Assembly: GCA_027083485.1 (NCBI GenBank) | Contig: JALWOO010000496.1 | Span: 1-18,567 of the forward strand | DNA from: Amylibacter sp. | Lineage (GTDB): Bacteria > Pseudomonadota > Alphaproteobacteria > Rhodobacterales > Rhodobacteraceae | Length of the DNA: 18,567 nt | Direction: 5' to 3' | Shown: positions 5,530 to 13,667 of the stretch, piece after piece | Numbering within the stretch: the stretch's first letter is position 1 | Layout: every line of letters starts with the position of its first letter | The notes under the pieces: model-generated | Seen by the model: only the letters and a program-made list of their open reading frames with translations | What the model was told of the DNA's origin: nothing | Databases searched by the model: none | Position numbers and translations under genes: made by a program

Positions 5530-8415
5530 TTAGCCCAGTGCCGTATCGCAGCGCCCGCAAACGCCTGCATGGCTGTGGGTGCCCACATCCGGCAGGATCT
5601 TCCAGCAGCGTTGGCATTTGTCGCCCTGCGCCTTGGCAAAGACCACGCCGACGCCGTCGATTTCCGGCAGGGTAAAGGCCCCTTCCGGCGCGCTGCCTGC
5701 TTGCAGGTCAACCGCAGAGGTGATGCAGATATCCGCGAAAGGCACGGCTTTCAGGGTTTCCAGCACAGCCGTATCGGCCACATAGACCACGGGGGCGGCC
5801 TCTAGCGAGGCGCCGATGACCTTGTCGCGACGCTGGATTTCAATGGCACCGGTGACGACGCGGCGCACGTTGCGGATGGAGTCCCATTTCGCCGCCAGCG
5901 CATCATTGCGCCATTCGGCCGGCGTTTTTGGGAAATCCTGCAGGTGAACCGAGCTGTCATCCCCCGGGAAGCGTTGCAGCCACACATCTTCCATGGTGAA
6001 ACACAGGATGGGTGCGAGCCATGTGGTCAGCCGGTGGAAAATGATGTCCAGCACCGTGCGGGCGGCACGGCGTTCAAGACTGTTGTCGCCGTCACAATAC
6101 AGCACGTCCTTGCGCACATCGAAATACAGGGCCGACAGATCCAGCGTGCAGAACTGGAACAACTGCTGGAACACGCCCTGGAAGTTATAGCTATTATAGC
6201 CATTTTCGACAATTTCGCTAAGTTCGGCAAGCCGGTGCAGGATCAGTTGTTCCAGCTCCGGCATATCGGCGATGGCGAGTTTTTCGCTATCGTCAAAGCC
6301 GGCCAGATTGCCCAGCATAAAGCGCAATGTGTTGCGCAGGCGACGATAGCTGTCGGCGGTGCCTTTGAGGATTTCATCACCGATGCGCTGATCCGAGGTG
6401 AAATCCGTTTGCGCCACCCAGAGGCGCAGAATATCGGCCCCGTATTGTTTGACGATTTTTTCCGGCACGATGGTGTTGCCGATGGATTTCGACATTTTCG
6501 CACCCTTGGCGTCCAGCGTAAACCCGTGGGTCACAACCGCCCGATAGGGCGCGCGGCCATTGGTGCCACAGCTTTGCAACAGCGACGAATGGAACCAGCC
6601 GCGGTGCTGGTCGGTGCCTTCCAGATAGACATCGGCGATGCCGTCCGGCGCGCCGTCTTCGCGGTCGCGCAACACGAAAGCATGGGTCGAGCCGCTGTCA
6701 AACCACACATCCAGAATATCGGTTACCAGCTGCCAGTCCTGTGCCGCCAGTTCGGCCCCGAGGAAGCGTTCGCGCGCCCCTTGGGCAAACCACGCATCGG
6801 CACCTTCTTCGCGAAAGACCTTGGCAATGCGGGCGTTAACTTCGGGATCGCGCAGCAATTCGACTTGCCCCTCCCCAACCTCGCGGATGAAACAGGTGAG
6901 CGGCACCCCCCAGGCGCGTTGACGCGACATTACCCAGTCGGGGCGGTTTTCGATCATCGAATACAGGCGGTTGCGGCCGGTTTTCGGGGTCCAGTCGACC
7001 TTGTCGATTTCGGTCAGGGCGCGGGTGCGGATGGTGTTGCCGCTGTCGCCCATGCCGTCATCCAGAGGCTTGTCGATGGCGACGAACCACTGGGGCGTGT
7101 TGCGGAAAATCACCGGCGCCTTGGAACGCCAGCTGTGCGGGTAGCTGTGGGTCACACGACCGCGCGCGATCAGGGCACCGGCCTCGACCAGCTTGGCGAT
7201 CACGGCGGTGTTTGCCTTGCCCTCTTTGCCTTTGCGGTCGAACACCTGCAATCCGGCAAAGAAGGGGACGAATTCCTCAAACGCGGAATCCTCGTTGACG
7301 TTGTGGGTCATGCGGTCTGTCCAGCCGCGTTTGACGAAACATTCGTAATCGTCCGCGCCGTGGCTCGGGGCGGTGTGGACAAAGCCGGTGCCCGCGTCAT
7401 CGGTGACGTGGTCGCCGTCGATCATCGGCACGTCGTAAGCCCAGAAATCATCCATATGGGCAAAGGGGTGTTTGCACACCAGTGGGGCCAGTTCATCGCC
7501 CGACACATCGCGCAGGCGTTTGAAACCGGTGACACGCGATTGTTTCAGCGCATCCGCCGCCAATGTGTCGGCCAGCACAAAACGGTCGCCCGCGTTGGTC
7601 CAGCTTTCGTCTTCGGTGGTTTCGACCTCGTACAGGCCATAGGCGATTTTCGGATTATAGGCGACGGCCTTGTTTTGCGGAATAGTCCAGGGGGTGGTGG
7701 TCCAGATCACGGCGCTGGCCCCGTCCAGATCCCCCGTTGCATTCACAAAAGGAAATTTCACCCAGATGGTGTGGCTCTTGTGGTCGTGATATTCGATCTC
7801 GGCCTCGGCCAGCGCGGTTTTTTCCACAGGCGACCACATTACAGGTTTGGAACCACGATACAGGCTGCCGTTCATCACGAATTTCATGAATTCCTCGGCA
7901 ATCACGGCCTCGGAATTGAAATCCATGGTTTTATAGGGGTTTTCCCAATTGCCGGTCACGCCAAGGCGTTTGAATTCATTGCGCTGGATATCCACCCATT
8001 CATCCGCGAATTTACGGCATTCGCCGCGCAATTCGTTGATCGGCACGTCGTCCTTGTTCTTGCCCTTCTGGCGGTATTTTTCCTCGATCTTCCATTCGAT
8101 CGGCAGGCCGTGGCAATCCCAGCCGGGGATATAGCGCGAATCGCGTCCCATCATTTGCTGGGAGCGCACGATGAAATCTTTCAGCACCTTGTTCAGCGCG
8201 TGGCCGATGTGCAAATGGCCGTTGGCATAAGGAGGGCCGTCATGCAGCACAAAAGGTTTGCGCCCTTGGCTGCGCGCTCGCAAGGTATGGTAAATATCCA
8301 GCCGCGCCCAGCGGTCCAGCCATTCGGGTTCGCGTTTGGGCAGGCCTGCACGCATGGGGAAATCGGTTTTCGGCAGGTTCAGGGTGTCTTTGTATTCGGG
8401 GGTATCGGCACACAT
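5530..8415 (-). CDS. ileS: Isoleucine--tRNA ligase
   Basis: IleS charges tRNA-Ile in the cytoplasm and hydrolyses mischarged valine. The protein has 961 residues, normal for a bacterial class Ia enzyme. The HIGH motif is at residues 69-72 (in YANGHLHIGHALNKV) and KMSKS at 640-644. The CP1 editing domain shows the HTAPSHGADDY motif. DVWFDSGSTHAF and GTDQHRGWFHSSL mark the catalytic core between them. The C-terminal zinc knuckle is intact with C934, C937, C953 and C956. The ATG at 8415 is preceded by CGGAG, a reasonable ribosome binding site. ogt lies downstream on the same strand. On the other side the gene is divergent from the PhoX-family gene across a 276-bp gap. No leader peptide or T-box-like structure was recognised upstream. 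Confidence 0.98.
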   Translation of the reverse strand: MCADTPEYKDTLNLPKTDFPMRAGLPKREPEWLDRWARLDIYHTLRARSQGRKPFVLHDGPPYANGHLHIGHALNKVLKDFIVRSQQMMGRDSRYIPGWDCHGLPIEWKIEEKYRQKGKNKDDVPINELRGECRKFADEWVDIQRNEFKRLGVTGNWENPYKTMDFNSEAVIAEEFMKFVMNGSLYRGSKPVMWSPVEKTALAEAEIEYHDHKSHTIWVKFPFVNATGDLDGASAVIWTTTPWTIPQNKAVAYNPKIAYGLYEVETTEDESWTNAGDRFVLADTLAADALKQSRVTGFKRLRDVSGDELAPLVCKHPFAHMDDFWAYDVPMIDGDHVTDDAGTGFVHTAPSHGADDYECFVKRGWTDRMTHNVNEDSAFEEFVPFFAGLQVFDRKGKEGKANTAVIAKLVEAGALIARGRVTHSYPHSWRSKAPVIFRNTPQWFVAIDKPLDDGMGDSGNTIRTRALTEIDKVDWTPKTGRNRLYSMIENRPDWVMSRQRAWGVPLTCFIREVGEGQVELLRDPEVNARIAKVFREEGADAWFAQGARERFLGAELAAQDWQLVTDILDVWFDSGSTHAFVLRDREDGAPDGIADVYLEGTDQHRGWFHSSLLQSCGTNGRAPYRAVVTHGFTLDAKGAKMSKSIGNTIVPEKIVKQYGADILRLWVAQTDFTSDQRIGDEILKGTADSYRRLRNTLRFMLGNLAGFDDSEKLAIADMPELEQLILHRLAELSEIVENGYNSYNFQGVFQQLFQFCTLDLSALYFDVRKDVLYCDGDNSLERRAARTVLDIIFHRLTTWLAPILCFTMEDVWLQRFPGDDSSVHLQDFPKTPAEWRNDALAAKWDSIRNVRRVVTGAIEIQRRDKVIGASLEAAPVVYVADTAVLETLKAVPFADICITSAVDLQAGSAPEGAFTLPEIDGVGVVFAKAQGDKCQRCWKILPDVGTHSHAGVCGRCDTALG

Positions 8416-8511
8416 GGTCGTGGCTCCGCATTGGTCAGGTATCTGGTTCTAAGAGCGGCGCGGGCAGTCCATACGCCTTATCCCGGCGGCTCAATCGTCA
8501 GAGCGCCGGGC

Positions 8512-8541
8512 TGATAATTCGAATTATAATTGCGAATATCA
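8512..8541. promoter_or_regulatory. AT-rich palindrome, candidate operator in divergent region
   Basis: The 276-bp gap between ileS (start 8415) and the PhoX-family gene (start 8692) contains a perfect 14-bp palindrome, ATAATTCGAATTAT (8514-8527). It sits within wider arms TGATAATTC (8512-8520) and GAATATCA (8534-8541). AATTCGAAT is also nearly repeated directly as AATTGCGAAT. The arrangement suits a dimeric repressor, but I cannot name one; no recognisable Pho box was found. Apart from the -10 box listed separately I see nothing else in the gap. Confidence 0.4.
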
Positions 8542-8661
8542 TCTGCATAGGGCGGCTTATAGCGGGGCAAATGCGCCGCGTCCATAGCCTGCCGCGCCAT
8601 TACGCAAACACGGGAATCTTCTACTGGTAAAACAACCGGGATGGGATTATCCTTTTTACCT

Positions 8662-8667
8662 TATAAT
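8662..8667 (+). promoter_or_regulatory. Consensus -10 box for the PhoX-family gene
   Basis: A perfect TATAAT lies 24 bases before the ATG at 8692, followed by the ribosome binding site GGGAG (8681-8685). No good -35 hexamer is found 16-18 bp upstream, which hints at activator dependence. Confidence 0.5.
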
Positions 8668-8691
8668 CAAAAAACGAAACGGGAGAAAATT

Positions 8692-10413
8692 ATGAAATCC
8701 ACCAACTTATTACTGGCAACCAGCGTGCTATGTGCCATCGGAAGCATCAGTTTTGCACAATCCCTGTCGCGGGTTGCCACCATGCCGAAAGGGGCCGAAG
8801 TCACCGGCCTGATGGTAAACGGCATGGACGAGGTTTTTGTGACCGCACAGCACCCCGGCGGCAAGAATGCCCTGAAAGAGGGCGGCAAGCCTGCCATCAT
8901 CGGCTATATCGCCGGCTTTGACACCACCACCCATTCCGCCCCCGATGTGGCCATCCCGCCCGAAGGCGAGCGCAGCACCATCAAGGTTTCCGGCGGCAGC
9001 TATGTCACCCTGGCCAACGCGGGCGATGCGCTTGGCGATGGCACGGTTCTGGGCGGTGTCTATGATACTTCGGGCAAGCTGATGTATGTTTCCAACGCCC
9101 CTGATTTCAACGGTTTTGTGCCACGCGGGGCCAATAAAGCCTATCTCTATACCGGCTGGGAAGGCGCTGGACGTGATGGGGCCAGCACCGTGACCCGCCT
9201 GCCGCTGAGCCGTGTTGACGGCAAATGGAAAGCCGATCCGGCGGGGGGCAAGACCCTTGACCTCAGCGGCATCGACGGCGCGCTTGTGGTTTGTTCCGGC
9301 GTTGTCACCCCCTGGGGCACGCCATTGATCGCCGAAGAGTATTTCTTTTTCAATTCGGCGGTCTGGAACCACCCTGACAATTTCGACGATGACGAACGCC
9401 CCGGGTACAAGGGCGGCAATGATGTGACCTACATCAAGCCCAAGAGCATGAATACCTATCTGGGGAAGATGTCGAACCCCTATCGCTATGGCTATCTGTT
9501 TGAAATCAACGATGCGGCTACGGACAGCGATTATTCGCTGGTGAAACACTATGCCACCGGCCGCCTGTCCCATGAAACCGCCGCCATTATGCCGGACGCC
9601 AAAACCCTGTACATGAGCGACGATGATTCGGCGAAATACAACTCCAAGAAATACAACACCGCGTCCGGTGGCGTGCTGTTCAAATTCGTGGCCGATGTAA
9701 AGGGCGACCTGAGCGCGGGCACGCTTTCTGCAGCCAAATTGACGCAAGACCCCACCGCCGACCCGCGTAAAGCCGGGTTTGACGTGGAATGGGTCACCCT
9801 TGCCCACGGCACCAATGAGCAGATTGCCGGCTGGATCGCGGAATATGACAATGTCACCGTGGCGGACTATAAAGAGGGCGAAACCAGCTATATCTCCAAC
9901 GAGGACATTCAGAACTGGGCCGAGGGAAAATCCGGCAAAGACCTGAATGGTGATGGCAAAATCGGCAGCTATCCCGACGACCGCCCCGCCTTTCTGGAGA
10001 GCCGCCGCGCCGCAGCAGCCCTTGGGGCCACCAACGAGTGGGACAAGCTGGAGGGTATCACCTCGGCCGGTAACGATGTCTATATCGCGGCCTCGGCTCT
10101 ATCCTGGACCATGGACAAATCATGGGGACAGCCGGACTGGATGACCGGTGCGCGTGATGAAAATGACGGTGGCGATATTGCCCTGAACAAGGAAGACTGC
10201 GGCGGCGTTTACAAAGGTACCACCGGCAATGATTACAACCTGACCCGGATTGATCCTTTCGTGATCGGCACCACCACCGAGGATGGCCGTTGTGACGAAG
10301 CGGGCATTGCCAACCCGGACAACATTCTGGCCATGGCAGACGGCACGCTGTTGATCGGCGAGGATGCCGGCAAGAAAAAGCATACGCTGGATATGGTCTG
10401 GCTGGCCAAATAA
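8692..10413 (+). CDS. Secreted PhoX-family (DUF839) protein, putative alkaline phosphatase
   Basis: This 573-aa protein belongs to the PhoX/DUF839 family, beta-propeller phosphatases using iron and calcium. Family hallmarks are C201 followed by TPWGTPLIAEE (206-216), then NPYRYGYLFEI, GRLSHETA, and a C-terminal GIANPDNI...GEDAG segment. Residues 417-425, DLNGDGKIG, form an EF-hand/dockerin-type calcium loop. The start at 8692 gives a clear Sec signal peptide (MKSTNLLLAT..., likely cleavage after SISFA, residue 22) and has a good GGGAG site. The frame is open 51 bases further upstream, across the -10 box, so the longer start is unlikely. Classical PhoX is exported by Tat, but no twin arginine is visible here. 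It is monocistronic with its own terminator. Phosphatase activity and substrate are inferred from the family. Confidence 0.82.
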   Translation: MKSTNLLLATSVLCAIGSISFAQSLSRVATMPKGAEVTGLMVNGMDEVFVTAQHPGGKNALKEGGKPAIIGYIAGFDTTTHSAPDVAIPPEGERSTIKVSGGSYVTLANAGDALGDGTVLGGVYDTSGKLMYVSNAPDFNGFVPRGANKAYLYTGWEGAGRDGASTVTRLPLSRVDGKWKADPAGGKTLDLSGIDGALVVCSGVVTPWGTPLIAEEYFFFNSAVWNHPDNFDDDERPGYKGGNDVTYIKPKSMNTYLGKMSNPYRYGYLFEINDAATDSDYSLVKHYATGRLSHETAAIMPDAKTLYMSDDDSAKYNSKKYNTASGGVLFKFVADVKGDLSAGTLSAAKLTQDPTADPRKAGFDVEWVTLAHGTNEQIAGWIAEYDNVTVADYKEGETSYISNEDIQNWAEGKSGKDLNGDGKIGSYPDDRPAFLESRRAAAALGATNEWDKLEGITSAGNDVYIAASALSWTMDKSWGQPDWMTGARDENDGGDIALNKEDCGGVYKGTTGNDYNLTRIDPFVIGTTTEDGRCDEAGIANPDNILAMADGTLLIGEDAGKKKHTLDMVWLAK

Positions 10414-10431
10414 GCCTTTGCTGACCCATTG

Positions 10432-10464
10432 AAACGCCCGCCTGTGCAAACCGGCGGGCGTTTT
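10432..10464 (+). terminator. Intrinsic terminator after the PhoX-family gene
   Basis: A perfect 11-bp stem, AAACGCCCGCC (10432-10442) with GGCGGGCGTTT (10453-10463), has a 10-nt loop and ends in TTTT. It lies 18 bases after the stop codon. Confidence 0.9.
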
Positions 10465-10550
10465 GCCCTAAAAGATGATCTGGCGCATTGTCCTGCCCTG
10501 CCCTGCGCCGTATCCTGCACCCGACTCGCAACAACAAACGGCCTTGCCCC

Positions 10551-11342
10551 ATGGATTATTTTGCTGCCCTTGCCGCGCTTGACTGGCACATAGAACTGGG
10601 CGCGGACGAGGCCATTTGCGACGCGCCTATCAACCGTTATGAGCTGCCCAAAGTCGCGCAAAAACCCAGGCTGCCGAAAATGGGGGCCGGTTCCAACATT
10701 GCCCCGATTGGCGACATGCCGGTTATTCCGCAGATACAAGAGGCCGGCGCCGATATTGCCCGCATCATGGCAGCCAAATGCAACGATCTGGTGGCGCTGC
10801 GCGATGCCATGGCGGTTTTTGACCATTGTTCCCTGAAAAAAGGCGCGCGCAACCTTGTGTTTAGCGATGGCCTGCCCACCGCCCGCCTGATGGTAATAGG
10901 CGAGGCCCCGGGCCGCGAGGAGGACCGCATCGGCAAACCGTTTGTCGGCAAGGCAGGGCAATTGCTGGACCGGATGTTTGCGGCAATCGGGCTGGCGCGC
11001 GGTGGCGAGGCCGAAAAAGGCGTCTATATCACCAACGTGATGCCATGGCGCCCGCCGAGCAACCGCGATCCGGAACCCGAAGAAATCGACATGATGTTGC
11101 CGTTTCTGGAACGCCACATCGCGCTGGCCGATCCCGAAGTCATTGTTTGCGTGGGTAATATTGCCTGTCAGGCGGTGCTGGGCAAACGCGGCATAACCCG
11201 CCTGCGCGGCAATTGGGACAGTGCTTTTGGCAAGCCGGTAATGCCCATGTTCCACCCTGCCGCCCTGTTGCGGGACAATCTTAAAAAACGTGACAGCTGG
11301 GCAGATTTGCTGGCTGTTCAGGCCCGTTTGAAAGGACACTGA
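10551..11342 (+). CDS. Uracil-DNA glycosylase, family-4-like, lacking most Fe-S cysteines
   Basis: This 263-aa protein excises uracil (possibly other deaminated bases) from DNA. The family-4-type motif A, GEAPGREEDRIGKPFVGKAG, covers residues 117-136. NVMPWRPPSNRDP follows at 162-174 and the catalytic-loop motif HPAALLR is at 235-241. Family 4 enzymes bind a 4Fe-4S cluster through four cysteines. Here only C93 remains at a ligand position; the others are F90, W166 and M182 by alignment from memory. An N-terminal 90-residue extension is of unknown role. The ATG at 10551 is preferred over an in-frame start at 10488, which adds 21 unconserved residues next to the preceding terminator. moaB starts one base after its stop. 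A similar Fe-S-free class has, as I recall, been described from Bradyrhizobium. Confidence 0.87.
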   Translation: MDYFAALAALDWHIELGADEAICDAPINRYELPKVAQKPRLPKMGAGSNIAPIGDMPVIPQIQEAGADIARIMAAKCNDLVALRDAMAVFDHCSLKKGARNLVFSDGLPTARLMVIGEAPGREEDRIGKPFVGKAGQLLDRMFAAIGLARGGEAEKGVYITNVMPWRPPSNRDPEPEEIDMMLPFLERHIALADPEVIVCVGNIACQAVLGKRGITRLRGNWDSAFGKPVMPMFHPAALLRDNLKKRDSWADLLAVQARLKGH

Positions 11343-11343
11343 C

Positions 11344-11874
11344 ATGAGCAAACGTGAATTCATCCCCGTGCGGATTGCGATCCTGACGGTTTCCGACAGC
11401 CGCTCGCTTAGGGAGGACAAATCCGGCGATGTGCTGGTGGGGCGTCTTGAAAAGGCCGGTCACATTCTGGCGGATCGCCAGATCGTCAAGGACGAGCGTG
11501 ACCAGATAGCCGATCAGCTGCGCAAATGGTGTGCAGATGAAAATATTGATGTGGTGATTTCTACCGGCGGCACCGGCCTGACAGGGCGCGATGTGACGGT
11601 AGAGGCCCACCGCGATGTGTACGAGAAGGAAATCGACGCCTTTGGCACCTATTTCACCATGATTTCCGCCAAGAAAATCGGCACCTCTGCCATTCAGTCC
11701 CGCGCTTGCGGTGGCGTGGCACAGGCGACCTATCTGTTTGCGGTCCCCGGCAGCCCCGGTGCCTGCAAGGACGCCTGGGACGAGATTTTCGCCTATCAGC
11801 TGGACTACCGCCACCTGCCGTGCAATTTCATCGAAATGATGCCCCGCCTTGACGAACACCTGCGCCGCAAATGA
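11344..11874 (+). CDS. moaB: Molybdenum cofactor biosynthesis protein MoaB/MogA family
   Basis: This 176-aa cytoplasmic protein of the MoaB/MogA family acts in adenylylation of molybdopterin before molybdenum insertion. The family core STGGTGLTGRDVT is at residues 73-85, with the conserved acidic residue D83, and GSPGACKDAWDEI binds the pterin side near residue 136. Length and the C-terminal EMMPRLDEH favour MoaB over MogA, but the two are close. It starts one base after the glycosylase stop with AGGA as ribosome binding site, and its stop overlaps the Nudix start as ATGA. The three genes are therefore probably one transcript. No other molybdenum cofactor gene is in the window, so the grouping does not by itself indicate a molybdoenzyme cluster. 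Confidence 0.93.
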   Translation: MSKREFIPVRIAILTVSDSRSLREDKSGDVLVGRLEKAGHILADRQIVKDERDQIADQLRKWCADENIDVVISTGGTGLTGRDVTVEAHRDVYEKEIDAFGTYFTMISAKKIGTSAIQSRACGGVAQATYLFAVPGSPGACKDAWDEIFAYQLDYRHLPCNFIEMMPRLDEHLRRK

Positions 11875-12305
11875 ACCGGTTTCACGCGCTGGGCGACTGG
11901 GTAGAGGCGGGCTGCGATGTGGCTGTGGTGCTGGCACGGGATGCGCTCGGGCGGGTGATGCTGCAATTGCGCGACGATTTTGACACCATCGCAAAGCCCG
12001 GCCACTGGGGCCTGTTTGGCGGTCATGTGGAGCCGGGCGAAAGCCTTGACGAAGCGGTAGCGCGCGAAATGGCCGAGGAAACCGGCCTGCAATTTGCGCA
12101 TGCCGATTTCGTGCCCTTCGTGCGGCTGGTCTCTGGCAGTGGCATGCACCATTTCGCCTATAAATTAACGCCGGCGGTGGATGCGGCCAAGGTCTCCTTA
12201 CAAGAGGGTGCCGGCTTTGCCTTTATCCATTCGGGGCAACTGGACCAGCTGCGCTTGCTGCCCGACGCGCGCCGCGTTCTGGACCATTACTTCGCAACTT
12301 TGTGA
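11871..12305 (+). CDS. Nudix hydrolase
   Basis: This 144-aa protein hydrolyses a nucleoside diphosphate linked to another moiety; its substrate is unknown. The Nudix box is perfect over residues 51-73: G51-x5-E57-x7-R65-E66-M67-x-E69-E70-x-G72-L73. E66, E69 and E70 provide the metal-binding carboxylates. The preceding KPGHWGLFGGHVEPGE is typical of MutT-like sanitising enzymes. Its start overlaps the moaB stop by four bases (ATGA), which indicates coupled translation. Neighbouring a uracil-DNA glycosylase suggests nucleotide-pool or DNA cleaning, but that is inference from position. No signal peptide or other domain is visible. Confidence 0.92.
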   Translation: MNRFHALGDWVEAGCDVAVVLARDALGRVMLQLRDDFDTIAKPGHWGLFGGHVEPGESLDEAVAREMAEETGLQFAHADFVPFVRLVSGSGMHHFAYKLTPAVDAAKVSLQEGAGFAFIHSGQLDQLRLLPDARRVLDHYFATL

Positions 12306-12328
12306 CTGCGTCAGGAAAGCATTTGGTT

Positions 12329-12360
12329 TCTGCGCTTGGGGTGCTAAGTTCCTGCGCAGA
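12329..12360. promoter_or_regulatory. Inverted repeat before the efflux operon, possible operator
   Basis: TCTGCGC (12329-12335) and GCGCAGA (12354-12360) are perfect 7-bp inverted arms separated by 18 bases, ending 20 bp before the adaptor ATG. This fits either a repressor site or an RNA hairpin covering the ribosome binding site. No regulator gene is adjacent. Confidence 0.33.
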
Positions 12361-12380
12361 CCTTCCAACGGGAAAAACAC

Positions 12381-13664
12381 ATGAGATTTATGGCGCGCGG
12401 CCTGTTTGGCCTTGTTTTGCTGACGCTTACGCTGGGGATTTTGGCCCTTGCGGGCAAGGTGCTTGTGCAATCCGCACAGGAGAAAGCCGCCGGCAAACAC
12501 CGGCCCCGCATTGCCAAGGAACGCGTTTTCAGTGTCGAGGTCGCACCGATCCGGCTGCAGGACTATGCGCCGGTCATTTCCACATTCGGCGAAGTCATCA
12601 GCGGCACCACTTTGGAATTGCGCGCCGCAGCCACGGGCGAACTGGTGCAGCTGTCGCCCGACTTTCGCGAAGGCGGCAAGGTCAAAAAAGGCGCATTGCT
12701 GTTTCAAACCGACCCATCCAACGCCCTGTCAAAAATGCAGCTCGCCAAAACCGAATTGGCCGAAGCCCGGGCCGATCTGACCGCCGCACAGCGCGATCTG
12801 GAAATCTCCAAGGCAGAGGTCGCCGCCGCCGAGGCCCAGTTGCAATTACGTCAACAGGCGCTGGAACGGCAAAAATCCTTGCGGGAACGGGGCATTGGCA
12901 CCGATGCCGCCCTTGAAACCGCCGCCCTTGCCGCAGCCAGCGCGCGACAGGCTGTGCTGGCGCGCAAATTGGCGGTCTCCAAGGCCCAGAGCCGAATTGC
13001 CAAGGCCGACACCACCATTTCACGCCGCAAAATCGCCTTTGACGAGGCAAAGCGCGTGTTGGCGCGAACCACGGTTTATGCCGAATTTGACGGCGTCCTC
13101 AGCGGCGTGTCTGCGGTGCTTGGCGGGTTGGTCAATGCCAATGAAAAGCTCGGCTCGCTGATTGATCCGGGGGCGCTGGAATTGTCATTTCGGGTCTCCA
13201 ACGCCGAATTCGCCTCTTTGGGGCAAGGCGGCAACCCGTTGCGCGGTGCCCCCGTCAGCGTGCGGTTCAACGGGCTGGATCATGCCCTGTCCGGACAGGT
13301 CGAACGGGTCAGCGCCGCCGTTGGCCAAGGCCAGACCGGACGCGAATTATTCGCCCGTCTGGAACCGAGCGCCGCCAAAACCCTGCGCCCCGGTGATTTT
13401 GTAACCGTGGAACTGTTCGAACCCGCCCTGAAACAGGTGGCCGTGATTCCGGCCAAGGCCGTTGCCGCCGATGGCGAGGTTTTACTGGTTGGCGAAGACA
13501 ACAAATTGCAAGCCGCCCATGTGGACATCCTGCGCAAACAGGGTGAACAGCTGGTGGTGCGCGCGGACGCGCTTGCTGGTCGTTTGCTGGTGATGGCGCG
13601 CGCGCCGCAACTGGGGCCGGGTATTCGGGTAGAGCCGCGCGAAAACACCCGCGTGGGGGGCTAA
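12381..13664 (+). CDS. RND efflux periplasmic adaptor (HlyD/AcrA-type)
   Basis: This 427-aa membrane-fusion protein would link an inner-membrane RND permease to an outer-membrane channel. Residues about 7-28 form an N-terminal membrane anchor, with no lipoprotein cysteine. The split lipoyl domain lies around residues 74-113 and after about 232 (VYAEFDGVLSGVS). Between them runs a long alanine/glutamate-rich coiled-coil hairpin (about 118-230). A beta-barrel domain and the short membrane-proximal domain follow (VIPAKAVAADGEVLLV). The permease gene begins three bases after its stop. No outer-membrane factor is encoded here, so the pump presumably uses a TolC-type channel from elsewhere. The hairpin is longer than in AcrA by my reading, but I have not measured it against homologues. 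Its substrate cannot be read from the sequence. Confidence 0.92.
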   Translation: MRFMARGLFGLVLLTLTLGILALAGKVLVQSAQEKAAGKHRPRIAKERVFSVEVAPIRLQDYAPVISTFGEVISGTTLELRAAATGELVQLSPDFREGGKVKKGALLFQTDPSNALSKMQLAKTELAEARADLTAAQRDLEISKAEVAAAEAQLQLRQQALERQKSLRERGIGTDAALETAALAAASARQAVLARKLAVSKAQSRIAKADTTISRRKIAFDEAKRVLARTTVYAEFDGVLSGVSAVLGGLVNANEKLGSLIDPGALELSFRVSNAEFASLGQGGNPLRGAPVSVRFNGLDHALSGQVERVSAAVGQGQTGRELFARLEPSAAKTLRPGDFVTVELFEPALKQVAVIPAKAVAADGEVLLVGEDNKLQAAHVDILRKQGEQLVVRADALAGRLLVMARAPQLGPGIRVEPRENTRVGG

Positions 13665-13667
13665 CCC

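Noticed and set aside
5478..5711. N-terminal extension of Ogt by 78 residues
   Set aside because: It lies over the ileS C-terminus in another frame, is not similar to Ogt, and the remaining 151 residues are a full-length family member.
5944..8514. Open frame of 856 codons on the plus strand, antisense to ileS
   Set aside because: It mirrors the codon bias of ileS, has no recognisable domain, and ileS shows complete motifs in the opposite frame.
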